Of a stretch of 64,000 nucleotides of DNA, positions 35,552-45,005 are shown one piece after another. The stretch spans positions 1 through 64,000 of the forward strand of contig JAFRPH010000029.1 in NCBI GenBank assembly GCA_017429205.1, in the 5' to 3' direction. The notes under the pieces were generated by a model, which was not told where the DNA came from, made no database searches, and worked only from the letters and a program-made list of their open reading frames with translations. Within the stretch, counting starts at the first letter, position 1; the number at the start of each line of letters is the position of its first letter. Origin of the DNA: Bacteroidales bacterium (lineage in GTDB: Bacteria > Bacteroidota > Bacteroidia > Bacteroidales > UBA932). The position numbers and the translations under genes were made by a program.

Positions 35552-37843
35552 TCAGTTCATGTCGACGGAGACTTTCTCCCCGGCGTACCGGACTTCCCGG
35601 TCGCAGGAGGTGTTGTCCAGGCCAGTGCCGGCGCCCGGACGGACGACGACGATCCGGAACGTGCGTTCGGCGACCATCCCCGGATACGCCCCCTGGCGCG
35701 GGCCGATGGTCAGGACGCCGTCCGCATCGTTCCAGTCGAACGCGATGGTGGAGCAGGCACCTTGCTCGTAGCCGTAGCCGTCCCCCTCGTCCTCGTAGAG
35801 AGTGAAGGTGCCGTCGGCACCCGTATAAACCCGGATCTGCAGGTTGTCCCAGGGCTTTTCGGCCGCATACTGGACTTCCGGGCCGACGGGCAGGACCGCG
35901 CCGGCCTTCACATACAGGGGCAGTTCGTCCCGGGCGAACGTCCGGTTGAAACTCACCCCGCCGTTCAGGCGCACGCCGTCCCAGAAGCCGATCCACTCCC
36001 CTTCCGGGAGATAGACGCTCCGGGTGTCGTCCTCCGTGGACACCGGGGCGACCAGGATGGACTTCCCGTACAGGAACTCCGTGTCCTCGTCCCAGGTCCG
36101 CTTGTCCTGCGGATAGTCCAGGAACAGGGCCCGCATCAGGGAAGCGTCCTCCCGCGTCACGGCCGCGACGGCGCTGTAGGTATAGGGCAGCAGCCGGTAG
36201 CGCAGCCGGATGTATTTCTCCTGCAGGTCGAAGTCCGGGTCGCCGGGACCGCCGAACCGGAAGATCTCCCGCGGGGTGTTCGTCCCGTGCGAACGCATCA
36301 TCCCCGTGAAGGCCGCGAACTGCATCCAGCGGCCGTACAGCTGCCGAAATCCCGGATTTTCGTACCCGCCCGGCCAGGACCCGGCGAAGAAACCGCCGAT
36401 GTCCGCGTTCCAGAAAGGAATGCCGCACAGGGACAAATTCAGCGCCTCCTGGACCTGTTCCTTCAGGGAGGTCCAAGTGGACTCCAGGTCGCCGGACCAG
36501 ACGTGCGCGCCGTAGCGCTGCAGGCCCGCCGTGGCCGAACGGGTGAGGATGGAGACGCGGCGGTCGGACGTCAGCGCCCGCTGGTGGTCATACACACCGC
36601 CCACAGAATACAGCGGGAAGGAATTCCGCATTTCGCGGTAAGTCCCTTCCGGGGAACGATAGTCGTAGTCCTCCGGACGGACCGGCTGGTGCTCCGGCTC
36701 CGTGGCGTCCAGCCACCAGCCGTCGACCCCGGCCGACCAGAGGTTCTTTTCCATATAGTTCCAGAAGATCTCCCGGGCGCGGGGGTTCCAGGGGTCGTAG
36801 ACCCGGACCCCGTTCCCCTGCGGGAACGTGCTCTGGCCCAGCAGCAGGTTCTCCGCCTGCAGTTCCTGGAAAATGTTTGATTCCGGGCCGAAGGACGGCC
36901 ACACGGAAATGAGGGCGTGGGCGTGGAGCCCATGGATTTCGTCCATCATCCCCTTCGGGTCCGGATAGGCCGGATTCAGGAACTCCACGGCGTTCCAATG
37001 GGCGTTGTCCCCCCAGTACTGCCAGTCCTGGACGATGCCGTCCAGGGGCACCTGGAGCTCCCGGTATTTCTTGACAACGGAGACCAGTTCCTCCGCCGAG
37101 CCATAGCGTTCCTTGGACTGCAGGAAGCCGTACTGCCAGAGCGGGTTCATCGGCACCCGGCCGGTCAGGGCGCGGATGTTCCGCACCACGGCGTCGCCGC
37201 TGCCGCCGCCCAGGAAGAAATACGAGCAGTTCTTCCCGGCCTCCGACGAGAAGGACACCCCCTCCTCGCCACTCCGGAACTCTGTCGGGGAATAATTGTC
37301 CCAATAGACGGCGTATCCCTTCACGGAATGGAAGAGCGGGATGGCGATCTCCATATTGACATTCTCCAGGTGGTAGTTCTTCCGCCGCTGGTCCAGGCCG
37401 CCGCCCCGGTGCTGGCCCAGGCCGTAGACGGCCTCGCCCGGCTCCAGCAGGAAGCCCTGGTAGATCTCCTCGTGGGAGACCGCCTCCGGCTGCTCCTGCA
37501 GCAGCAGCGTCCCGTCCGGACGGTAGAAGGAATAGACGGCCTTCACCGGATCCAGGTCCACCCGGAGCGACTCGGTCGTCAGGCGGACGATTCCGCCGTC
37601 CAGGGTTTCCAGGTCGAAACGGACCTTCCCGGGCTTCATCGAAACCGAGGCCGTCGGCGCGGTGTCCACTTCGCCGTACAAGGGGGCTTTCACCACCTGG
37701 ATGATGTCCGGAGCATAGCAGACGACTTCGAAACGGGCGGCGGGCCCGTCGGTCCGGAACCCGTGGGCCGTCTTGCGGACCGGCCCGGTGCAGCTGCTCA
37801 GCAGCAGGGCCGCCGCGGCAGCGACAAACAGACAGTTTCTCAT
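35552..37843 (-). CDS. GH31 lipoprotein (alpha-xylosidase/alpha-glucosidase type)
   Basis: A 763-residue lipoprotein (ALLLSSCTGP). The family nucleophile is Asp379 in GWWLDATEPE, and the acid/base is likely the Asp in HVWSGDLEST. Flanking conserved parts are GIVQDWQYWG and IGGFFAGSWPG. The WLDATEPE form and the overall layout with N-terminal beta-sandwich and C-terminal beta domains resemble alpha-xylosidase and related exo-enzymes. The substrate is uncertain. Its ATG overlaps the GH92 stop as ATGA (37840-37843). It is last in the GH2 operon. Confidence 0.92.
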   Translation of the reverse strand: MRNCLFVAAAAALLLSSCTGPVRKTAHGFRTDGPAARFEVVCYAPDIIQVVKAPLYGEVDTAPTASVSMKPGKVRFDLETLDGGIVRLTTESLRVDLDPVKAVYSFYRPDGTLLLQEQPEAVSHEEIYQGFLLEPGEAVYGLGQHRGGGLDQRRKNYHLENVNMEIAIPLFHSVKGYAVYWDNYSPTEFRSGEEGVSFSSEAGKNCSYFFLGGGSGDAVVRNIRALTGRVPMNPLWQYGFLQSKERYGSAEELVSVVKKYRELQVPLDGIVQDWQYWGDNAHWNAVEFLNPAYPDPKGMMDEIHGLHAHALISVWPSFGPESNIFQELQAENLLLGQSTFPQGNGVRVYDPWNPRAREIFWNYMEKNLWSAGVDGWWLDATEPEHQPVRPEDYDYRSPEGTYREMRNSFPLYSVGGVYDHQRALTSDRRVSILTRSATAGLQRYGAHVWSGDLESTWTSLKEQVQEALNLSLCGIPFWNADIGGFFAGSWPGGYENPGFRQLYGRWMQFAAFTGMMRSHGTNTPREIFRFGGPGDPDFDLQEKYIRLRYRLLPYTYSAVAAVTREDASLMRALFLDYPQDKRTWDEDTEFLYGKSILVAPVSTEDDTRSVYLPEGEWIGFWDGVRLNGGVSFNRTFARDELPLYVKAGAVLPVGPEVQYAAEKPWDNLQIRVYTGADGTFTLYEDEGDGYGYEQGACSTIAFDWNDADGVLTIGPRQGAYPGMVAERTFRIVVVRPGAGTGLDNTSCDREVRYAGEKVSVDMN

Positions 37844-40032
37844 ATTCCCCAGTCTTTGTTGGGCTGGTCGCCCATCACGAACACCAGTTTTCCGCCCTTG
37901 ACCACTTCGTCGTGGCTCAGGAAGGGCCGCGTAAGCGGCTCCCCGTTCAAAGTGGCGGACTGGATGTATTTATTGTCCTCGGATGCGCCCTTGGCGACGA
38001 TCTCGAAGGTCTTCCCGCCGGGAAGATGCACCTTGGCCTCCGGGAAGACCGGACTGCCGATGGCATATTCGGCCGATCCGGGCGTGACCGGATACAGGCC
38101 CAGGCAGGACCAGACCACGAAGGAGGTCATCCCGCCGCCGTCCTCGTCGCCGGGAACGCCCATCAGGTCGTCCCGGAACCAGGTGCGGAGCAGCTGGCGG
38201 ATCCGCTTCTGCGTCTTCCACGGCGCGCCCGCGTAGTCATACAGGTAAGGGATGTGGAGCGAGGGCTCGTTGGCCATCGAGAACTGGCCCACGTTGCCGG
38301 TATGGTCCGGCAGCATCGCGTAGAATTCATACTTGGACCGCCCCAGCGGCGTGGAAAAGGTCTCGTCCAGCTTCTTGATGAAGGCGTCGGGGCCGCCCAT
38401 CAGGGTGATCAGGCCGGGAATGTCCTGCTGGACGTCCCAGCGGTACACCCAGGCGTTGTTCTCGCCGTAGTACTCGCGGGCGCCCATCCCGCCGGAGAAG
38501 CTGTAGTCCAGCGGCTCGATGAAGTTCCCGTCCTTGTCCCTAGGGTGGAAGAAGCCCGTCGTCCCGTTGTACAGGTTGCGGTAGAACTGCGAGGCCTTGC
38601 GGAAAGCGACGCCTTCCGGGTACTGCTTTACCGCATCGGCGATCACGCTCATGCACCAGGAATCATAGGCGGTGCCCAGGGTGACGGCCACCGGCTGACG
38701 CTTCTCGAAGGAATGGACGTTGGGGTCCGTCTCCGGCTCGCCCGGCCGGAGCGCCGGGATGTAGCCGTTGTGCCAGAAGAACTGGTCGATCCAGCCCGCC
38801 GGATTCCCGCACCAAGGGGCCAAGGTCTTCTCCAGCAGCGCCTTCCGGCAGATTTCAAAAGCCCTTTGCTTGTCCACGTCCAGGCCCTTGACGATGGCGT
38901 CGGCGAAGGTCGCCACCGTATGGTTCGAGTTCATCCGGCGGGAATCGCCGGTCACCTCCGGGAAGGTCGGCGCCCAGTCGTTCCCGGTCTGCTCCGCCAT
39001 CCGGACGAAGGAGGCGAGGATGTCCTCCTCCAGGGAAGGGTTCATCACCACGCGCAGCGGGTGCGCGGCGCGGTAGGTGTCCCAGATCCAGTCGTCCGTG
39101 TAGAACGGCGTGCCGCCGTCCTCGTGGACCTGGTTGTCGAAGGCGCTCCAGTAGCGGCCGTCCTCGCTCAGGCACACCGGACGCTCGAAGGTCCGGTAGT
39201 AGGAGGTGTAGAACACGGTCTTTTCCGTCTCGTTCCCGCCACGGATCTCCATCCGGCCGAGGGTCTTGTTCCAGACCTTGCGGCCTTCGGCGGCCACTTT
39301 CTCCACGTCAAAGGTGTCGATTTCCCGGTGCAGGTTCGCCGCCGCCTGCGCTTGGCTGATGAAGGAGACGCCATAGCGGAGGTGGACCTCCGGGGCATCG
39401 AAAACCATCGCCACGCAGGCGTTCCGGCCGCTGTCGGACTTGCCGTCCAACAGCTGGCCGTGACTGAGATATCCCTCCTTTACGGGTTTCTCCTGCACTT
39501 CCATATACACGTACACCTTCGTCTCCCCGTCCACGACCTGATAACCGGCGAAAACCCCTTCCGCCAGGCTCACGGCCCCGTTCAAAGAGGTCAGCAGGAG
39601 CGTCCCGCGCCCTTCCTTGAACCGGATCCGGTACACGGCGCTCTGGTGCGAGACGGCGTAATCGGCGTGGATCGCCCCGTCTTCCAGGTCGATGCCGAAC
39701 CCGTAAGGGGTCAGGTGCTCATTGTCGTAGGTGACCGGAATCACCGGACGGAGCGTCTCCCCCGTCGTCACGGACAGCTTGAAGGCCGACCGCTCCCGGT
39801 GGTTCGTCACGATGACCGGCAGGCCGTTGACATACTCGGACGTGTAGTCCGCGCGCTCGGGATACACCCGCAGCATCGAGTTGGGAAGCTGCACGGTCGG
39901 GAAGGTCGGGACCAGCAGGTGGCTGATGTTGCCGATGTACGGGTTCACATAGTCCACGGGGTCCTTGGGGCCATTCTGGGAACAGCCGGCGAACAGGGCG
40001 GCGCAAAGCAGCAGAGCCGATATCTTTTTCAT
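37840..40032 (-). CDS. GH92 alpha-mannosidase lipoprotein
   Basis: A 730-residue lipoprotein (ALFAGCSQNG). It has the GH92 two-domain plan: an N-terminal beta-sandwich and a C-terminal (alpha/alpha)6 barrel. Seen motifs are TDDWIWDTYRAAHPL, YGENNAWVYRWDVQQD (the segment with the catalytic acid in the family) and GDEDGGGMTSFVVWSCLGLY, which corresponds to the catalytic base and Ca-binding region. Known GH92 enzymes are Ca-dependent exo-alpha-mannosidases. The first motif differs from the commoner EGNAWQY, so linkage preference may differ. I start it at the second ATG (MKKISALLL). Confidence 0.9.
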   Translation of the reverse strand: MKKISALLLCAALFAGCSQNGPKDPVDYVNPYIGNISHLLVPTFPTVQLPNSMLRVYPERADYTSEYVNGLPVIVTNHRERSAFKLSVTTGETLRPVIPVTYDNEHLTPYGFGIDLEDGAIHADYAVSHQSAVYRIRFKEGRGTLLLTSLNGAVSLAEGVFAGYQVVDGETKVYVYMEVQEKPVKEGYLSHGQLLDGKSDSGRNACVAMVFDAPEVHLRYGVSFISQAQAAANLHREIDTFDVEKVAAEGRKVWNKTLGRMEIRGGNETEKTVFYTSYYRTFERPVCLSEDGRYWSAFDNQVHEDGGTPFYTDDWIWDTYRAAHPLRVVMNPSLEEDILASFVRMAEQTGNDWAPTFPEVTGDSRRMNSNHTVATFADAIVKGLDVDKQRAFEICRKALLEKTLAPWCGNPAGWIDQFFWHNGYIPALRPGEPETDPNVHSFEKRQPVAVTLGTAYDSWCMSVIADAVKQYPEGVAFRKASQFYRNLYNGTTGFFHPRDKDGNFIEPLDYSFSGGMGAREYYGENNAWVYRWDVQQDIPGLITLMGGPDAFIKKLDETFSTPLGRSKYEFYAMLPDHTGNVGQFSMANEPSLHIPYLYDYAGAPWKTQKRIRQLLRTWFRDDLMGVPGDEDGGGMTSFVVWSCLGLYPVTPGSAEYAIGSPVFPEAKVHLPGGKTFEIVAKGASEDNKYIQSATLNGEPLTRPFLSHDEVVKGGKLVFVMGDQPNKDWGI

Positions 40033-40041
40033 AGGCACGGT

Positions 40042-41604
40042 TTATTTGCGGGGGAGATAACTGTGGTGGCGCTGGTGGACCTTGCGGATGGTTCCGTCCT
40101 CATTGTAATAGAGCCGGTCCACGCAGATGGAGCGGAGATTGCCCATCTGGGAGAGCTGGCAGCCGTGGTAGAACAGGTACCATTGGCCCTTGAACTCCAC
40201 GATGCTGCCGTGGGAGGTGTCGCAGTCGGTCGCGTCCAGGAATATGCCCTTGTACTCCCAGGGGCCCAGCGGGCTGTCGGACATCGCATAATGCATCCGG
40301 TTGTACTGCTTGCCGTTCGCGTCGATATAGTTGTCCGGATAGGACAGGTAGTACTTGCCGTTGTATTTGTGGACCCAGGTGCCCTCGTGGAAGTCCACGA
40401 GGCCTTCCATCGGCTGGGGCTTGGAAGCGAGCTGCGTCATGTTCTTCTTCAGGCGGGCGCCGTAGCATTCGCCGCCCCCGCCATTGTAAATATACGCTTT
40501 TCCGTCGTCATCGACAAAGACGCACGGGTCGATGTGCGAGGTCATTCCTTTGATGTAACCGCCCACCTGGAAGTCCGAAGCGGGCTTGTCGGAGGTGGCG
40601 ACCCCGATCTTCCAGGTGGAACCGGTATGCGTCCCGGACGGGTGCGGGAAGTAGAAATAGTACTTGCCGTTGCGGTAGGCGGCGTCCGGCGCCCACATGA
40701 AGCCGCCTTCCTTGCGACCCCAGGGCACGTCGTCCGCCCGCAGGATCTCACCGTGGTCGGTCCAATGGATCATGTCGTCCGTGGAGAACACATGGTACTG
40801 GTCCATCAGGTCGCAGCCCCGCGGCGGGTCGATGTCGTGGGAGGCGTACACATACAGGCGGCCGTCGGCCCAGACGTGGGCGGAAGGGTCGGCCATGTAC
40901 AGATGCGTGATGAAGGGATTGTCCGCCATCCCGTCGATGGTCATGAACTCCGCCGGCTTCTCCGGGTAGGCCTTCAGGTACCAGGCCACCTTCTCCGCAA
41001 GGAGGCGGGCGCCGGCCGTGTCGGGATGGATGCCGTCGCCGACGAGCGTCTGCGGGGCGTCCTGCAGGACCGGATACAGGTCCAGGACCTCCGCGCCGGT
41101 GCGCTTCGCCGCCTCGTACAAGGCGGGACACACCTGCTCCTGCGACACCTTGTCGGAGATGCCGTAGGAACCGCGGGAGAACCAGGTGGGCGTGACCAGA
41201 ACGACGCGGGGATGCGTCGGCAGGGACTGGAAGATCCGCACCAGGCTCTCGGCGTCGTCCGCGAACTCCTTGTCGATGAACACCGCATTCTGTGGCTTGC
41301 TGTCGTTGCCGCCGAGGTCGATGAAGACGATGTCCGGGCGGCTGGCGAGGGCTTCGCCCAGCCGGCCTTTCGTCCAATAGGGGAAGTCGCCGTGGCGGAG
41401 CATCGTGCAGGCGCTCACGCCGTAATTCTCGATGTGCCAGGCGTCTCCGAGCAGGACCTGCGCCTGGGCGGGATAGGATTCCGCGGCCGGGCGGGCCGTG
41501 CCGGCGCCCTCGGTGATGCTGGCGCCCACGAAAGTCACCCGCACCTGGGCCTGGAGGGCCAGGGCGGCGGCGAGGGCAAGCAGGGTCAGGGTCAATCGTT
41601 TCAT
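40042..41604 (-). CDS. SGNH esterase - GH43 fusion
   Basis: A 520-residue exported bifunctional protein. Residues 20-220 are an SGNH/GDSL hydrolase: Ser29 in VGASITEG, the GGND block, and the DxxH pair in GDGIHPDTAG. Residues about 225-520 are a GH43 propeller with ADPSAHVWADGRLY, IDPCVFVDDDGKAY and HEGTWVHKYNG. The pairing suggests an acyl group is removed and then the pentose or hexose side unit. The GH43 half is a close paralogue of the gene at 25143-26129. It lies 9 bases before GH92 and 7 bases after GH2. Confidence 0.9.
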   Translation of the reverse strand: MKRLTLTLLALAAALALQAQVRVTFVGASITEGAGTARPAAESYPAQAQVLLGDAWHIENYGVSACTMLRHGDFPYWTKGRLGEALASRPDIVFIDLGGNDSKPQNAVFIDKEFADDAESLVRIFQSLPTHPRVVLVTPTWFSRGSYGISDKVSQEQVCPALYEAAKRTGAEVLDLYPVLQDAPQTLVGDGIHPDTAGARLLAEKVAWYLKAYPEKPAEFMTIDGMADNPFITHLYMADPSAHVWADGRLYVYASHDIDPPRGCDLMDQYHVFSTDDMIHWTDHGEILRADDVPWGRKEGGFMWAPDAAYRNGKYYFYFPHPSGTHTGSTWKIGVATSDKPASDFQVGGYIKGMTSHIDPCVFVDDDGKAYIYNGGGGECYGARLKKNMTQLASKPQPMEGLVDFHEGTWVHKYNGKYYLSYPDNYIDANGKQYNRMHYAMSDSPLGPWEYKGIFLDATDCDTSHGSIVEFKGQWYLFYHGCQLSQMGNLRSICVDRLYYNEDGTIRKVHQRHHSYLPRK

Positions 41605-41611
41605 AGGCGGT

Positions 41612-44356
41612 CTAATTGACGGGTCGGGTCAGGATGCCGGGCTGGTAGATGCCGTCGTCGAACCGGCCGAAGTCCGCCGGGGCGACGTCGGTGCAGGGTA
41701 TACCGGCGTTCAGCAGCAGTTTATGCAGGGTGTTCCATCCTTTTTCGGAGGACAGGAAGTCGTCCAGGGTGCTCACATAGCGGTTCCCGTTCTTCACGAA
41801 GACCGGGAGCGGCGCCGTGCACTCGTATTCGCTGCGCAGCAGGGAGGCGGTTTTCATCTCCTCCGCCCGCTTGTTCCAGCGGCGCCAGTCGGTCCGGCAC
41901 GCCTCCACGAGCACTTCTCCCTCCTCCACGAACGGGCCGGAGAGGGTATATTTCGCGGCATCCTGCCGCTGCACTTCGCAGAAATAGAAATCGGCATTGG
42001 TCAAGCCCCGCGTCCAGGAACGCTGCGCGGGCAGGAAAGAGGAACGGCGGAGCGGGGTGAGGACGATGTCCAGGCCGTACGCGGCGGCGGTTTCCGGGGT
42101 CACGCCCCAGTACCAGACATCGGAGCCGTCAGCGGGCGGGAGCGCGCCGGAAGCGGCGTCCACAACGGACAGCGTCCGTCCTTTCGGCTTGTCCGACAGG
42201 ACGACGCCCTGCGAGCGCAGAATCCGCCCCGCACGCCCGTCCGGAGCCCCGTACAATACCACACTCTGATAGGGCTCCGGAACAGCGTTATCAACCAACT
42301 TAACCTTATGATTTGCCTTGTCTTGTTCTTCCCAGCGGCACCAGGCGGCGCCTTCGGGGGCGTTCGCCGCCCGCATCGCGTCGTACAGCGGCCACGGGTC
42401 CCACATCGGGAGGGCCGGGTCGTAGCCAGGGTTGAAGGTGGTCCCGTAGGGGCCCAGCCGCTCCGGCTGGACGCCCGGGACCCCTTCCTCGTACGGGCCG
42501 AAGAAGATGCCGTCCTCCAGCGTAGGGGCCGTGGTGAGGTCCTTCTTCCCCAGCGGAAGGGGTTTCAGGGCGTACCACGCCATATTGAAGACCGTGCTGT
42601 AGGAGGCGCCGGCCTCCCGCATGGACTTGATCAGGTGATAGCACTCGTAGGCGAGGCCTTCCATCCGCCCTTCGGCGGACTCGTAGGCCCGGTCGCCATT
42701 GTATCGGGACACTTCCTCCGGCGTGCCGTAATAGGCCATGCTGTGCTCGCCCACGCCCCAGGGCTTGCCGATGGCTTTCCATTCGCGCATCGACCCGGCG
42801 TCGCCATAGTGGCCCACAGTCACCGGCAGGATGCCGGAGCCGTCCTCCTCCCCGTCGGAGGAGATCCAGGGCCGGGACGGGTCGTTCTCCCGGACGATGG
42901 CCGTCCAGTCGCGCCAGGCCTGCTCCTGGAGCGGCATCAGGTCCGGCCGGTGATGGACGTGCAGGATGACGGGCTTGTTCTCGTTGGACACGCTCCAGCC
43001 GAAGACGGAGGCGTGGTTCCGGTCGCGGAGCACCATCCGGCGGAGGTGGTCCTTGGAGTGCTCCCAGAACTGCGGGTTCTCCAGGGCGGGACCACCGTCG
43101 CTGGCCCAGTTCGCCGTCTCCGCCAGGACGCAGATGCCCATCTCGTCGGCCAGGTCCAGGTAGAAGCGGGGGTAGACCTGCGCATGGGGCCGGACGGCGT
43201 TGCCGTTCATGCCCTTGATGGCCATGTACCAGGCCCACGCATAGCGGCGAGTGAGCTGCGGGATGCCCATGAAATGCCAGGAATCGCCCCGGAGCGGATA
43301 CGGCTCCCCGTTCAGGCACAACATGCCGTCCTTCAGAGTCCATTCCCGCCAGCCGAAGCGTTCGTATTTGTTGTCGATGGTCTTTCTCCCCTGCGTCAGC
43401 GAGAGCTGGAGGGCGTACAGGTCGGGATGCTCCGGGGTCCAGGTCTTGAGGTCCGCCGGGATGCGGAGGGTTTGCGTCAGGGTGTCCCCGGCGGGAACTG
43501 AGAGCTTCACCGCCGGGACATCCAGCGCCTTCTCGCCCAGTTCCCACGCTGGTACGGGGGCCTCCTGCACCGTTTTACCAGAACGGTTCAACCAACCATC
43601 AACCCGGCCCGCGAGTTGGACGGCAGCTTTCCGGGCGCCGTCATTCCGTAATCGGACCTTGATTTCCAGGAGACCCTCCGATACCAGGGGGTGGATATAT
43701 ACGTCGTCGATGCGCACCGCCGGGCGGCGCTGGAGGTACACGTCCTGCCAGATGCCGTCGATGTAGTACCCCCACATCGACCCGGCCGGGACGATCCGGC
43801 GGCCGACGCCGGAATGGTCCTCGAACAGCTTCTGGGACTGGACGAACACGCGGATGTCGGCCTCCTCCCCGGGACGGACGACATCGGTGACATCGGCCTC
43901 GAACGGGAGGAAAAGGTCGAAGTTTTCCGCGACTTGCTCGCCGTTCACGAACACCTGCGCCTTGCCGGCGACGGCCTCGAAGTGCAGGAAGATCCGGTCG
44001 CCGGCCCAGTCGGCCGGAACCCGGACCGTCCGCTGCATCCAGGCCTCGCGGACGCTGTTCCAAGCGGCCGGATAGGACGGGAAGTCGCGGTGGTCGGGCC
44101 CTTCCAGGTCGTTCCAGGCGAAGCCGTTCACGTTCCACGGAGAAGGGATCTTGATGCGAACCGCATCCCAGTTCCCCCGGTCCTCCGCCCCGGCCTGGAA
44201 CTGCCAGGAGCCGTTGAGGCAGATCTCGTCCCGGTAGGGCTTCTCCAGGCGGTTCGTCAGCCCCTCGGAGGGGGCGAAGCGACCCGGGAACCGGACGCCG
44301 GCCCCGAGGAGGGCGGCGTGGAGTCCGACGAGGAGAAGCAGGAGGGTCCGTTTCAT
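41612..44356 (-). CDS. Secreted GH2-family glycoside hydrolase
   Basis: A 914-residue exported enzyme. I take the ATG at 44356 (MKRTLLLLLVGLHAALLGAG, signal peptide) rather than one 7 codons upstream, which overlaps the -7 box. The N-terminal jelly roll (ICLNGSWQFQAGAEDRGNWD) and Ig-like domain precede the barrel. The acid/base N-E pair is seen in FGWSVSNENKPVI (near residue 458), and a second Glu lies in GKPWGVGEHSMAY. The family holds beta-galactosidases, beta-mannosidases and glucuronidases; the exact activity is open. It is first in the upstream PUL operon, preceded by array C. Confidence 0.88.
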   Translation of the reverse strand: MKRTLLLLLVGLHAALLGAGVRFPGRFAPSEGLTNRLEKPYRDEICLNGSWQFQAGAEDRGNWDAVRIKIPSPWNVNGFAWNDLEGPDHRDFPSYPAAWNSVREAWMQRTVRVPADWAGDRIFLHFEAVAGKAQVFVNGEQVAENFDLFLPFEADVTDVVRPGEEADIRVFVQSQKLFEDHSGVGRRIVPAGSMWGYYIDGIWQDVYLQRRPAVRIDDVYIHPLVSEGLLEIKVRLRNDGARKAAVQLAGRVDGWLNRSGKTVQEAPVPAWELGEKALDVPAVKLSVPAGDTLTQTLRIPADLKTWTPEHPDLYALQLSLTQGRKTIDNKYERFGWREWTLKDGMLCLNGEPYPLRGDSWHFMGIPQLTRRYAWAWYMAIKGMNGNAVRPHAQVYPRFYLDLADEMGICVLAETANWASDGGPALENPQFWEHSKDHLRRMVLRDRNHASVFGWSVSNENKPVILHVHHRPDLMPLQEQAWRDWTAIVRENDPSRPWISSDGEEDGSGILPVTVGHYGDAGSMREWKAIGKPWGVGEHSMAYYGTPEEVSRYNGDRAYESAEGRMEGLAYECYHLIKSMREAGASYSTVFNMAWYALKPLPLGKKDLTTAPTLEDGIFFGPYEEGVPGVQPERLGPYGTTFNPGYDPALPMWDPWPLYDAMRAANAPEGAAWCRWEEQDKANHKVKLVDNAVPEPYQSVVLYGAPDGRAGRILRSQGVVLSDKPKGRTLSVVDAASGALPPADGSDVWYWGVTPETAAAYGLDIVLTPLRRSSFLPAQRSWTRGLTNADFYFCEVQRQDAAKYTLSGPFVEEGEVLVEACRTDWRRWNKRAEEMKTASLLRSEYECTAPLPVFVKNGNRYVSTLDDFLSSEKGWNTLHKLLLNAGIPCTDVAPADFGRFDDGIYQPGILTRPVN

Positions 44357-44375
44357 GGCGCGCGTTTTTTTGTTC

Positions 44376-44383
44376 AAAATTAC
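44376..44383 (-). promoter_or_regulatory. -7 box of the GH2 operon
   Basis: TAATTTTG on the minus strand, 20 bases before the ATG at 44356. TTAA boxes of array C lie 24, 35, 45 and 56 bases upstream, plus a TTTA at 12. Confidence 0.6.
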
Positions 44384-44406
44384 CGCGCGCGCCTTTATTC
44401 CTTCTT

Positions 44407-44445
44407 TAATGCGCGATTAACCGACCTTAAAAAAGACTTAAAAAC
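44407..44445. promoter_or_regulatory. Phased TTAA array C upstream of the GH2 operon
   Basis: TTAA starts at 44407, 44418, 44428 and 44439 (steps 11, 10, 11). Bases 44428-44445 (TTAAAAAAGACTTAAAAA) match 17 of 18 positions of 60103-60120 in array D, and both lie at the same distance from their -7 box (45 and 56 bases for the two TTAAs). Confidence 0.6.
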
Positions 44446-44524
44446 AAGTTATGCCGCTTTCCACGCCCATTTTTACGCCGAGGGAACGCTTTTTGCAGAC
44501 CTTCCGTCGCTAAAAAACTGTACT

Positions 44525-44899
44525 ATGATCAAGAAAATCATCTACCTGGCCCTCGCCGCCCTCCTCATGACGGCTTGCGCCTTCTCCCTCCCCGGCAAGT
44601 TCACCCAGCTGGCCGACAAGGTGGCCGCCAAGGGCGCCGACTACACCCCCGCCCAGTGGGAAAAAGCCAACGCCCAGTTCGAGCAGCTCGTCAACCAGTA
44701 TGTGGACAAGTACGACAAGCTTTCCAACGAGGACAAGAAAGAAATCAACGCCGCCATCGGCAAGTACACGGCTACCGCCCTCAAGTGCGGCGTCGCCGAC
44801 GGTCTGAAGCAGATCAACTCCCTCCTCAACAAGGTTCCCAGCGCCATCGACACGGCCTCTGAAGGAGTGAAAGGCTTCTTCGAGGAGCTGGGACTCTAG
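44525..44899 (+). CDS. Small lipoprotein of unknown function
   Basis: A 124-residue lipoprotein. The start is the ATG at 44525, which gives MIKKIIYLALAALLMTACAF with a lipobox ending in Cys. The rest is helical and charged (YTPAQWEKANAQFEQLVNQY), resembling DUF6565-type Bacteroidota lipoproteins. The frame is open far upstream, but that part is antisense to the GH2 gene. A strong terminator follows directly. It stands between the PUL and an unrelated gene with its own promoter, so it is likely a single-gene unit. Function unknown. Confidence 0.8.
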   Translation: MIKKIIYLALAALLMTACAFSLPGKFTQLADKVAAKGADYTPAQWEKANAQFEQLVNQYVDKYDKLSNEDKKEINAAIGKYTATALKCGVADGLKQINSLLNKVPSAIDTASEGVKGFFEELGL

Positions 44900-44918
44900 C
44901 TCCCGCCCGTTTCACAAG

Positions 44919-44948
44919 AAACCGCCCCTCCGATCGGGCGGTTTTTTT
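44919..44948 (+). terminator. Terminator of the small lipoprotein gene
   Basis: AAACCGCCC (44919-44927) pairs with GGGCGGTTT (44936-44944), 8-base loop, then TTTT. Confidence 0.85.
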
Positions 44949-44949
44949 G

Positions 44950-44980
44950 TTGCCACGGCAGGAAATAATCCGTATCTTTG
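44950..44980 (+). promoter_or_regulatory. Promoter of the HIRAN-like membrane protein gene
   Basis: TTG (44950-44952), 20 bases, TATCTTTG (44973-44980). It starts immediately after the terminator T-run. Confidence 0.6.
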
Positions 44981-45005
44981 ACGGACAATCATTTCCCTGT
45001 CAATC

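Noticed and set aside
43691..44524. An extended N-terminus for the small lipoprotein at 44525-44899
   Set aside because: The extra part is antisense to the GH2 gene, and the Met at 44525 begins a proper lipoprotein signal.
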